A stretch of DNA of 64,000 bases from Siphonodentalium dalli (Eukaryota; Mollusca; Scaphopoda; Gadilida; Siphonodentaliidae). Under the pieces are notes generated by a model. It searched no databases and had not been told where the DNA came from. It worked only from the letters and a program-made list of their open reading frames with translations. Position numbers and translations under genes: made by a program. This document shows positions 24,033-33,599 of the stretch, in pieces. The stretch covers positions 52,086,073 to 52,150,072 of the forward strand of contig CP136064.1 of assembly GCA_032622095.1 (NCBI GenBank). The letters run 5' to 3'. Within the stretch, counting starts at the first letter, position 1. Every line of letters starts with the position of its first letter.

Positions 24033-25578
24033 TTAATCATTGTCTGAATTGTCGACCTTTAGATTTACTTCTAAGAGTTTCTTGAATTTTCTCATCGCTT
24101 CATCTGCAGCCCATTCATTATTATATCCGCGTTTGGTCAGTTTGACCATTTTCTTCATGATCGTGTTATGTATGGGTGATGTTTTCAATCGATACTGGTA
24201 TTCTATTAAGCGTCTATATCTTTTGAGAAACAGAACAAACTCTGTGTCGATGGTATCCTCTTTTCCCGACATGCGCTCATCTCCCGAAATGCTCTCTTCT
24301 TCTTTCACATCATTGGTGACGCGTTTCATCATACTTTTGAATGTGTCCATCTCGTTGACACATCGCGCAGCTTTCTTAAGACCGAATACGGTTCTACTAC
24401 CGACGACATTACCATCTTTTGAATCTGATAGCGTTCCCCGTTCATCTTCATCTGTATCTTCTCCGAAGAGAGTTGTTTTTGTCTCGGACATAGCTCCGTG
24501 TTCATCCGGATCCTCAGTTAATTTTCGTTTTAACTTATTTTCTTGACACCAGTTTTTTACGTGTCTCTGAACATCATAATGATCTGCGAACAAAAGCCCG
24601 CATTCATTACAAGGGTACGACATGTCTTCTCGAATGTCTATGTTTTGACGGCTCTTCTTATTAATTTCATCGAACTCACCAGGTGGCCGTATGTCGTTAG
24701 TATAGTCATTATGTTGACCCTGGGGCACAATATAATTATATGTTATGCCCTTCTGTTGACCAGGGAGTTCTCTGTCATCGTATTTCATCGCATTCTGTTG
24801 ACCCTGGGTCTCAGTGTCTTTTGTATGTTTTTTCATCCCATTCTGTTCATCTGGGTGTTCTCTGTCTTTTTGGAGATTATATTTCATGCCATTCCATTCA
24901 CCCCTATGTTGGTTCGTGTCCTCTTTTAGTACATTCTGTCGCAGACGTAATGTGTCCGGGGTTGCGGCTTTTAAATCCACCAGTAGGTAACCGTACGGTT
25001 CACTCGTCGCTTCCGAAAACCCTCGAACCATACGCTGAGGACATTCAGGATACATCTGTCTTGATAATGTTGAAATTAATCCCTTGTCGATTGGGTTATT
25101 GAACAATACCAAATATTGACAATTTCGTCGTTGCGTTGGATCTTTGTTGTAGTAGAAATTCTGGTTCAAACTTATCAAAGATAAGTTCAAATGGTGACTT
25201 CCTTCGGAATGCAAATCATTAACTCTCGGGTCTTTTGATGAAGTTTGCATCAAGTCATCGAGTATAACTAGATTTTTATACCGGGGGTTGATAAGCGAAT
25301 CCAAGTTTGCTGGTATTCCTCGTATAAAGTTGACCTGAGGGGTGACGGTATACTTTAATTCGTCATATAGGGGCTGCCAATATTTATAAAACCATATTAT
25401 TCTGTCAGGTGCGGGTGATATTTTTGAGGCAGACTTTTGTAGTAAGGTTTTCACGAAGTATGTCTTACCACAAGATGTCGGTCCACTTACACATGCCGTG
25501 AATGGATGCTTGAAAATAAAATCTTCATGGACATTGGCCATTGGATCATCAAAGCAGGATGTTATGTCGCTTGGTGGC

Positions 25579-25618
<40 letters not shown>

Positions 25619-25632
25619 GGGGGTGATGATAC

Positions 25633-25663
<31 letters not shown>

Positions 25664-25751
25664 CTGAATGCGTGTGTTTAACTTTGATATGACGCTTCAA
25701 ACTATCTTGCCAAGCATAGACACTTAAGCACTCTTCACATTGATACTTCAT
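24033..25751 (-). CDS. Polinton/A32-type DNA-packaging ATPase with zinc fingers and polyQ (left arm)
   Basis: 572 residues. An N-terminal C2H2 finger (C5-x2-C8-x12-H21-x4-H26) is followed by two glutamine tracts (10 and 14 Q around YHHP). The P-loop ATPase domain spans about 75-275: Walker A GPTSCGKT (90-97), Walker B LVILDD (161-166), a polar 'SLNQN' sensor-like segment (194-198) and the family-typical 'YLVLFNNP', 'LSRQMYP' and 'PYGYLLVDL'. These match the FtsK/HerA-type ATPase of Maverick/Polinton elements, which packages DNA into capsids. Unlike the usual ~250-residue protein, a long tail follows: degenerate ~15-residue repeats (285-360), a second finger-like motif C381-x2-C384-x12-H397-x4-C402, an acidic stretch and a helical C-terminus. 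The start was chosen because it opens the finger directly. Motif residues are intact. Function in this genome is not shown. Confidence 0.85.
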
Positions 25752-25808
25752 TTAACTAGTTCAGGCTGTTGTTGTTGTTGTTGTTGTTGTTGTTGGGGGT
25801 GATGATAC

Positions 25809-25839
<31 letters not shown>

Positions 25840-25927
25840 CTGAATGCGTGTGTTTAACTTTGATATGACGCTTCAAACTATCTTGCCAAGCATAGACACT
25901 TAAGCACTCTTCACATTGATACTTCAT
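25748..25927 (-). CDS. Short zinc-finger/polyQ ORF, tandem copy 2 (left arm)
   Basis: 59 codons encoding the same 30-residue N-terminus as the ATPase (finger C5/C8/H21/H26), a polyQ-YHHP-polyQ stretch and an ending PELVK. Its TGA stop overlaps the ATG of the ATPase ORF (ATGA). It is a tandem duplication of the 5' part of the gene. If translated it would give a finger-polyQ peptide without ATPase; ribosomes might reinitiate at the overlap. The coding status is uncertain. Confidence 0.45.
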
Positions 25928-25981
25928 TTAACTAGTTCAGGCTGTTGTTGTTGTTGTTGTTGTTGTTGGGGGTGATGATAC

Positions 25982-26015
<34 letters not shown>

Positions 26016-26103
26016 CTGAATGCGTGTGTTTAACTTTGATATGACGCTTCAAACTATCTTGCCAAGCATAGACACTTAAGCACTCTTCACATTGATACTT
26101 CAT
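25924..26103 (-). CDS. Short zinc-finger/polyQ ORF, tandem copy 3 (left arm)
   Basis: 59 codons of the same design, ending PELVK with an ATGA overlap into the next copy. It lies closest to the palindrome tip and is preceded by the shared 5' leader ('gtacaaacaacactaagaga' on the coding strand). The right arm has one such upstream ORF instead of two, so copy number changed after the arms were formed, or was lost in assembly. Confidence 0.45.
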
Positions 26104-26240
26104 TTAACTAGTTCAGGCTGTCGTTCACAACGTCTCTTAGTGTTGTTTGTACTGGATACAAATTTATCACATTAGCTACAATACAACCTACCTATCCAAA
26201 TGTCAATGCAATTATGAGTGATTTCAATATGAACACTCTA

Positions 26241-26247
26241 TTATATA
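26241..26247 (-). promoter_or_regulatory. Possible TATA box of left-arm gene
   Basis: TATATAA on the minus strand, about 140 bases upstream of the first ATG (26,103), mirrored at 26,788-26,794 in the right arm. This is a sequence match only. Confidence 0.3.
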
Positions 26248-26389
26248 GATATGTGTAACCTGGTGACTGACATGATGATACAGTTATGCACTAAATAATG
26301 GACTGCTTAACCACAGCAGAATTATAGGTAACTTTTCAGGAGTTAGTCGGAAATATGGCTTGTTGCCATTCATCGGAAAGCTCTCGCCG

Positions 26390-26392
26390 CCG

Positions 26393-26452
<60 letters not shown>

Positions 26453-26568
26453 TGCCGGCGGCGGCGGCATTGCAGTATTTTACTACGGGGTCCGCCGGCG
26501 GCGGACCCCGGCGGCGGCGACGGCACCGCCGCCGCAGTAAAATACCGCAATGCCGCCACCGCCGGCAC

Positions 26569-26642
<74 letters not shown>

Positions 26643-26645
26643 CGG
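26390..26645. repeat. Palindrome tip: (GTT)n / (CCG)-rich hairpin / (CAA)n
   Basis: (GTT)n (26,396-26,450) leads into a GCC/GGC-rich core (26,452-26,572) and then (CAA)n (26,570-26,640). The very centre, 26,487-26,509, is the self-complementary 'ggggtccgccggcgg' continuing 'cggacccc'. The core contrasts with the AT-rich surroundings. Poly-Leu and poly-Val ORFs on both strands are artefacts of the triplets. Confidence 0.85.
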
Positions 26646-26787
26646 CGGCGAGAGCTTTCCGATGAATGGCAACAAGCCATATTTCCGACTAACTCCTGAA
26701 AAGTTACCTATAATTCTGCTGTGGTTAAGCAGTCCATTATTTAGTGCATAACTGTATCATCATGTCAGTCACCAGGTTACACATATC

Positions 26788-26794
26788 TATATAA
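26788..26794 (+). promoter_or_regulatory. Possible TATA box of right-arm gene
   Basis: TATATAA in 'acatatctatataatagagt', about 138 bases upstream of the ATG at 26,932. It mirrors the left-arm site. No experimental support. Confidence 0.3.
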
Positions 26795-26931
26795 TAGAGT
26801 GTTCATATTGAAATCACTCATAATTGCATTGACATTTGGATAGGTAGGTTGTATTGTAGCTAATGTGATAAATTTGTATCCAGTACAAACAACACTAAGA
26901 GACGTTGTGAACGACAGCCTGAACTAGTTAA

Positions 26932-27019
26932 ATGAAGTATCAATGTGAAGAGTGCTTAAGTGTCTATGCTTGGCAAGATAGTTTGAAGCGTCATATCAAA
27001 GTTAAACACACGCATTCAG

Positions 27020-27050
<31 letters not shown>

Positions 27051-27064
27051 GTATCATCACCCCC

Positions 27065-27095
<31 letters not shown>

Positions 27096-27109
27096 GTATC
27101 ATCACCCCC

Positions 27110-27143
<34 letters not shown>

Positions 27144-27162
27144 GCCTGAACTAGTTAAATGA
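26932..27162 (+). CDS. Short zinc-finger/polyQ ORF upstream of ATPase (right arm)
   Basis: 76 codons: the C2H2 finger as in the ATPase N-terminus, three Q tracts separated by two YHHP, ending PELVK. TGA overlaps the ATG of the downstream ATPase ORF at 27,159. It corresponds to the left-arm short ORFs but has one extra YHHP/Q module, and there is one copy instead of two. Pure CAA codons explain the length instability. Confidence 0.45.
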
Positions 27163-27246
27163 AGTATCAATGTGAAGAGTGCTTAAGTGTCTATGCTTGG
27201 CAAGATAGTTTGAAGCGTCATATCAAAGTTAAACACACGCATTCAG

Positions 27247-27277
<31 letters not shown>

Positions 27278-27291
27278 GTATCATCACCCCC

Positions 27292-27349
<58 letters not shown>

Positions 27350-28895
27350 GCCACCAAGCGACATAACATCCTGCTTTGATGATCCAATGGCCAATGTCCA
27401 TGAAGATTTTATTTTCAAGCATCCATTCACGGCATGTGTAAGTGGACCGACATCTTGTGGTAAGACATACTTCGTGAAAACCTTACTACAAAAGTCTGCC
27501 TCAAAAATATCACCCGCACCTGACAGAATAATATGGTTTTATAAATATTGGCAGCCCCTATATGACGAATTAAAGTATACCGTCACCCCTCAGGTCAACT
27601 TTATACGAGGAATACCAGCAAACTTGGATTCGCTTATCAACCCCCGGTATAAAAATCTAGTTATACTCGATGACTTGATGCAAACTTCATCAAAAGACCC
27701 GAGAGTTAATGATTTGCATTCCGAAGGAAGTCACCATTTGAACTTATCTTTGATAAGTTTGAACCAGAATTTCTACTACAACAAAGATCCAACGCAACGA
27801 CGAAATTGTCAATATTTGGTATTGTTCAATAACCCAATCGACAAGGGATTAATTTCAACATTATCAAGACAGATGTATCCTGAATGTCCTCAGCGTATGG
27901 TTCGAGAGTTTTCGGAAGCGACGAGTGAACCGTACGGTTACCTACTGGTGGATTTAAAAGCCGCAACCCCGGACACATTACGTCTGCGACAGAATGTACT
28001 AAAAGAGGACACGAACCAACATAGGGGTGAATGGAATGGCATGAAATATAATCTCCAAAAAGACAGAGAACACCCAGATGAACAGAATGGGATGAAAAAA
28101 CATACAAAAGACACTGAGACCCAGGGTCAACAGAATGCGATGAAATACGATGACAGAGAACTCCCTGGTCAACAGAAGGGCATAACATATAATTATATTG
28201 TGCCCCAGGGTCAACATAATGACTATACTAACGACATACGGCCACCTGGTGAGTTCGATGAAATTAATAAGAAGAGCCGTCAAAACATAGACATTCGAGA
28301 AGACATGTCGTACCCTTGTAATGAATGCGGGCTTTTGTTCGCAGATCATTATGATGTTCAGAGACACGTAAAAAACTGGTGTCAAGAAAATAAGTTAAAA
28401 CGAAAATTAACTGAGGATCCGGATGAACACGGAGCTATGTCCGAGACAAAAACAACTCTCTTCGGAGAAGATACAGATGAAGATGAACGGGGAACGCTAT
28501 CAGATTCAAAAGATGGTAATGTCGTCGGTAGTAGAACCGTATTCGGTCTTAAGAAAGCTGCGCGATGTGTCAACGAGATGGACACATTCAAAAGTATGAT
28601 GAAACGCGTCACCAATGATGTGAAAGAAGAAGAGAGCATTTCGGGAGATGAGAGCATGTCGGGAAAAGAGGATACCATCGACACAGAGTTTGTTCTGTTT
28701 CTCAAAAGATATAGACGCTTAATAGAATACCAGTATCGATTGAAAACATCACCCATACATAACACGATCATGAAGAAAATGGTCAAACTGACCAAACGCG
28801 GATATAATAATGAATGGGCTGCAGATGAAGCGATGAGAAAATTCAAGAAACTCTTAGAAGTAAATCTAAAGGTCGAAGATTCAGACAATGATTAA
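27159..28895 (+). CDS. Polinton/A32-type DNA-packaging ATPase with zinc fingers and polyQ (right arm)
   Basis: 578 residues, the inverted copy of 24,033-25,751. The second Q tract is 20 instead of 14 residues. Outside it I find only G244E, R493S and DN567-568ED (left numbering). All change amino acids; I noticed no silent change. Walker A GPTSCGKT, Walker B LVILDD and both finger motifs are identical to the left copy. Role: ATP-driven DNA translocation into capsids in Polintons, inferred from family membership. The zinc-finger and polyQ additions may mediate DNA or partner binding, which is speculative. The gene has its own AATAAA just beyond the stop and a possible TATA upstream. Confidence 0.85.
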
Positions 28896-28900
28896 ATTTC

Positions 28901-28906
28901 AATAAA
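28901..28906 (+). terminator. Poly(A) signal AATAAA of right-arm ATPase gene
   Basis: AATAAA five bases after the stop codon (28,893-28,895), in 'aatttcaataaacttcatc'. It mirrors 24,022-24,027. Confidence 0.6.
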
Positions 28907-29885
28907 CTTCATCAACATGTTATTCTCGTCTTCGTTATATATCTATAAGTGGGGAGGGGGGGTTTGTATAGCGAGAATGCTCCTTTAATATTCACACACC
29001 AATATTACATAACGTCCCTTACCTCGTGTCACTTTAACATTCCACACACCGTGTGTGCATTATCCCCCTTTAAGTATGTCATAGCATGGGTACATGTAAG
29101 ATAATATAACACTATGACTATGTCTGTATCTGTTGTTGGTAAGATGTGAAATATAAATTTCAGTTCATTCGTGTAGTAATTTCGTATATGTTCAACGCTC
29201 TTCATTCGTGCGCTTGTATTGTTAACATTCATTCATAATGAGTGTCCCTTTAGATCGATAAATAAGTTAAAGGTCATTACATTCCACAGTCAAATCTATT
29301 GGTGATCGAATTTGATAACTATTTTATTGGAACAACTAAGAGTATTATTCACGTGAGATCAATGAGTCCAATTATTATAAATAATATATTGCAGGCATCG
29401 GAGGATACCCGATTGCCACATTTAGTGATCACGTGATAAACTGATAAAATGTCCAAAGCGTAAGTATGAATGTGGGGGCGATAAGTGGTTATTACGTAAT
29501 GTTGTTATAACAATGTCATCAAAGCAATTTCTATAATTGAGTGTCCTGGACGTATGCATGTTTTTGGCTAACTAATTATCGTGTGAATGACACAGTTTAT
29601 CAACCTTAATTGATACTAACCCGTTTGTTCAGACATTAAATCGATATGTTTTCTGAATAGCATATAACTGTGAACGGGGAAATAATATAATTCATTTGGT
29701 AAAGCAAAGGTGTGAAAGACACATTGTTACCACCAATGTCGCGTGTGTGATTGCGTGTACAGCGAATATGACAATTCATTCTGGAGGGTTGTAATTTCAC
29801 ATTACAATTTTCGACCGTTAGTCTCAATACTTCCAATAATTCACGATAATACACACCTGTCATATGGGATAGAGAGAGTGTAAAG

Positions 29886-29902
29886 AATAAACGCTCTTTA
29901 TT
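29886..29902. promoter_or_regulatory. AATAAA-GAGCG-TTTATT symmetric motif (right arm)
   Basis: Mirror of the motif at 23,020-23,036, read here as AATAAACGCTCTTTATT. Confidence 0.4.
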
Positions 29903-30419
29903 ATTTATGTAAAAGTAATAGTGTCTATTTTCAGGTATGACAATTATATGAACTGCGTCCGATAAAACACTGGAATGTATGCATTCATATCGATGGTCAC
30001 AATGTCCAATAAAGCTATTTCTAAACATCGATTAATAAATACATTGAAAAATATTTGAACAAAAAAAATAACGAAAGATATTACGCGCAAATAATTTAAC
30101 ATTCGACATTTTAATATCGAGATTATCAGAAACCTAAAACTCGTTATAAATTTTTTATTTAAACTTTTTTTTTAAAGAAATAATTTTGGAGGGTTTGGAA
30201 ATTTTAAAATTTTGGGGTTTTGAAATTTTTTGGAAGTTTTGAAATTTTTTGGAAAAAATAAATTTTTGAAATTTTTGAAATTTTTTTTTGGAAAAATAAT
30301 TTTTGGGTTTTTGATATTTTGGGAATATTTTAGTACAACCAATTTTAGACCCCAAAGATTCTATTTTTAGAAGTGGAGCGAACGAGGCTCCTATTCTTCT
30401 CAAATATCACTTGGGGTAA

Positions 30420-30718
30420 AGCAGACGGGATATATAGATTTGATTGATTGGAATATTATTTAGGATTGAGATACGGTATTACATTGTTATACGGAAGTTA
30501 AGGGTGAGAAAGGGAATGAAAGAGAATGAGAGAGAGACAGGGGAGAGTGTGAAAGAGAAAGAGAGAGAGAGGTTTGACACAACATACATTCGATACAAAA
30601 TAACACAAAAAACATCCGTTCAGTGGGGAAATCACTTGCACGAATGCGTCACGACCACGGAGGAGAAAAGGCGGTTCATGCAGATGGAATGGAAATCTAG
30701 CCGCGTCACCTTAAGTGA
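30420..30718. other. Purine-rich low-complexity stretch beside the palindrome
   Basis: A GAGA/GAAAG-rich run covers ~30,505-30,572. An ORF over it (30,444-30,755) has the charged low-complexity composition expected by chance. Confidence 0.4.
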
Positions 30719-31745
30719 TTATGGGAAACGGCCACTATCTGAAATAAACTTCTGAACCGCCAAGAATATTTCGGAATTTAATTTGTTTGGAAGTTCGAGA
30801 GATCCGTACAATAGAACATCGGTTGTTATCATACTTACTGGTAAGTTACTTAGAAGTTCTGATCTAATTCTGGCGTAAAGGGGGCATTGAAAGAAGAAAT
30901 GGTGAGCTGATTCAGTTTCAAAACTACCGCATTGACACAGTGGTGATTCTTTCAAGTGATTTATAACAAGGTCACGGTTCAGGTTGCTGCAACCTAATCT
31001 GATACGAGTATGATATATTTGGGCTTTCCTGGAATAACACTGAAGATAAAAATTTGCAATTTTCGCACGGTCAATGTTTAGTTTACGCTTAAATTCTTCG
31101 AGTGTGTTTGACGATTTTATTGAATTCGATAAACTATTCCATGCTCGTGTAGCCGAAGGCAGAAAAGTATTCATGTAAATGTCTCTGTTGCTGCCAGGCG
31201 GGTGGATACTAACATGCCTAAAATTGTAACCAGATGAAGTGGAATCGGGAGGAATCATGTTTGATAGATAAGACGGAGCTTGGTTACTAGTCATTTTGAA
31301 AAATTGTATCATTTTCTGTTTTGTTCTACGTGAGGCAATTGTTTCCCAGCCGGTTTCTAATAGTAAGTTGCTATCGCTGGTACTTCTCGTGGCCCCAGTG
31401 ACAATTCGTGCCATTTCATACTGAATATCTTCGATATAATCGCTCATATATTTTGGTATGTTATCCCATACTGGTGATGCATATTCAAGAGTGGGTCTAA
31501 CAAAAGCAAGATATATATTTTCAAGGGTCTTTCTGCTCAGTCTGAATTTGTGCTTCCTAATAATATTTACCTTTTTCCATGCCCTATCGGTTATGTTACT
31601 TATGTGCGTTTCCCATGAACCGATGTTGTCAAAAGTGAGCCCAAGATGTTTTGATTTTCTACTTCAGTTACGTGAGAATCAGCCATGATTAGGGGTGGGT
31701 GAACTATATTTGTAGATTTCTTTGATATCATTAAAGCTTCAGTTA
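30719..31745 (-). pseudogene. LINE ORF2 C-terminal fragment, third family
   Basis: The minus-strand frame 30,719-31,660 reads 'NIYLAFVRPTLEYASPVW' (LINE thumb motif, upstream of the first ATG), 'IQYEMARIVTGATR', 'RAWNSLSNSIKSSNTLEEFK' and the Zn-binding end 'CQCGSFETESAHHFFFQC'. Further upstream, after a frameshift near 31,645, 'MADSHVTEVENQ' links to 'LGLTFD', usual just before the thumb. The RT core is absent (5' truncated). The style resembles CR1/jockey-type ORF2 ends; it differs from the other two LINE families here. Confidence 0.8.
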
Positions 31746-32390
31746 TGCCTTAAAGTACAGTTAGTCAATGCAAGTCATCTGATAACTAAATTGTTTCAGT
31801 ATTTCGATGAAGTTTGGAAATAGAAACAAAATAAAATTGCCAACAAATTTCTAAGACTGGGCTCACTTAGTATAATCATACACTAATATCATATTTAAAT
31901 TTCCACACATTTACTGAAGTTGTGGCCATAACTTAAACATATCGAGAGGTATTAGACTGAATTACATCCAAATATTTCATTTGGGCAGAATAAAAATCAA
32001 AATATGTGTATTTTTTTTGCTGTGAAAGATGCGTGCGTATATACGTGCACGCACTGTAAACATTGTGGTTATGAAACTGGAGGTAATATTTGTAGTAAAG
32101 ACTGAAGTATAAAGCATGAAGTGTCAAACATGCAGCGCGCACCGTTGAACTTTCTGTGTCGTATTTAATGTTTCCTCTGTTACACATTGCAATAAAGAAC
32201 GTAGAAAAACACAGGGATAAAATACCTGTGCATCGTGTTAATAATTCAAGTCAAGTTTACGCATATATGTTTGTGTGTGAGGGTGTCTGACCTGCACGCA
32301 CGATGCGTAACATAATGTAACATATTGTTGTTGTGGAGCATGTTTCCTGGCTGGCTTTACATCTCATGTCATTGACAGTTAAAGCTTGAT
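31746..32390. other. Intergenic stretch, nothing recognised
   Basis: No gene-like ORF or repeat structure was identified. Confidence 0.4.
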
Positions 32391-32394
32391 GTCG

Positions 32395-33362
32395 ATCCGC
32401 TTAAAGGGGTACTGTACACTAAATCCGACCATTTATGGGACCATCTCCTTTTATACTCGGACAGAATTTATGGAACAAATGAATGATTTTGAGGCATGGA
32501 TTAGTGCAAAATACACTTGTGCGCTCTATGAACGATGCCAACAACATGGTAATTATAATGAAAAGAATTATATGACTCCAGTCATAAATTCTTTTTCATT
32601 ATAATTACCATGTGTTTTGCTTCGTTCATAGAAATATATACGTACACCATGCATATGGGATACAGCTCTCGACCAATCAGAAGTCGCACTTTCTGTGTGA
32701 GGTTTTCGGACAGAAGTGAAACAAACGCTCTTTAGTTCTACCATATCAGGAATAGACTAAAGGTCAATTCACACCAGGCGCGATTTTTACGGCCGTTTTC
32801 TGTCGTCCGTAGCGGTTCAAATTGCGCGATTTTTATATTCACACAGAAAACGATCGCATTGATGGCCACGACGCGATCACAGCAGTGATTTTATGCTTCA
32901 TCGATTTCTCGGTTTTGTGGGAAACCAGCGAGATATTTGGGTTGCTATCAAATATGATGTTTCCCCGTATGTTTTTGTCCTATTTGAAGGCGAAACATTC
33001 AATTGTCGCCGCGATAATAAAGGTTATGGAGGACTTTAGCGACAGGCTGATAACTGTGGTTACAGGTGGACCAAGTTTATGAAGTCACTTTGCCCACAAT
33101 TTTGAATAAAATGAACTGCCACCCCCACCCCGATAAACAAAAGTCACAAACTGGAATTATAGAATAAAATTCAATTAAACGCAATTGTTATGAGAATTTA
33201 GAAAGTCCGTGCAATATTTCATTTGACATGTTATATTTGACAATGAAATGAGTTTGAAAAACCCATACATGTATAATTTTGAACAAATTATGTTTAGAAT
33301 TTCCATATACATTGAATTTGTGACCTGCCTTACAATTCAAAACTATTTCAACTTTTCTTAGT
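32395..33362. repeat. Repeat block paralogous to 12.2-13.6 kb, without the MITE
   Basis: It holds the same hairpin (32,530-32,632), the same 'ctttagttctaccatatcag' phrase, the TIR start 'aaggtcaattcacaccaggc' (32,760) and the 'aagtcactttgcccacaatt' segment (33,081). Around 32,940-32,965 it preserves the unoccupied target of the 468-bp MITE. It contains no intact gene; the ORF at 32,822-33,082 is not conserved in the paralogue. Confidence 0.7.
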
Positions 33363-33599
33363 CACCGGGAAGGCGAAAATGTAAGTTGGTGGAAATTTTG
33401 TGCAAATAATTCCAATACTTGACCAAATGATATATAATCCAGCATCAGAGACCGAGTTGAACGCAGGATAGACTTTCAATCAATTCTCCAAAACACAGTT
33501 TGTGGTATATGTCTGTTTAACTGGTTCATTTTCCGTCATGTCTGTGGCGTTTATGGAATAAGAACCTTTTATTCAAAGAAGTTAGCATTTGGTGTGAGT

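Larger units (their letters stand above)
22501..30419. repeat. 7.9-kb near-perfect palindrome carrying two ATPase genes
   Basis: The left arm starts 'ttacctcaagtga' (22,501) and the right arm ends with the near reverse complement 'tcacttggggtaa' (30,419). The centre is the GC-rich tip near 26,498. The arms are about 4.0 and 3.9 kb and differ by only a few substitutions, poly-C length, polyQ length and one extra 180-bp segment in the left arm. I see no matching flanking duplication (left 'ggaataaatg', right 'gcagacggga'). Both arms carry the same genes, diverging from the centre. The outer 1.5 kb of each arm is AT-rich, with a 'tttcaaaaa'-type low-complexity zone at 22,620-22,765 and 30,160-30,300. 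It could be a mobile element with giant TIRs, a head-to-head concatemer of a linear genome end, or an assembly artefact. Confidence 0.9.

Noticed and set aside
24040-25102. Long plus-strand ORFs of 120-168 codons across the ATPase gene (and mirrored minus-strand ones in the right arm)
   Set aside because: Shadows of the ATPase reading frame on the opposite strand.
26284-26751. Poly-Leu / poly-Val / poly-Gln ORFs at the palindrome tip
   Set aside because: Translations of (GTT)n/(CAA)n triplet repeats in all frames, no conserved sequence.
32822-33082. 86-codon ORF in the repeat block
   Set aside because: Not conserved in the paralogous block at 12.6-13.3 kb.
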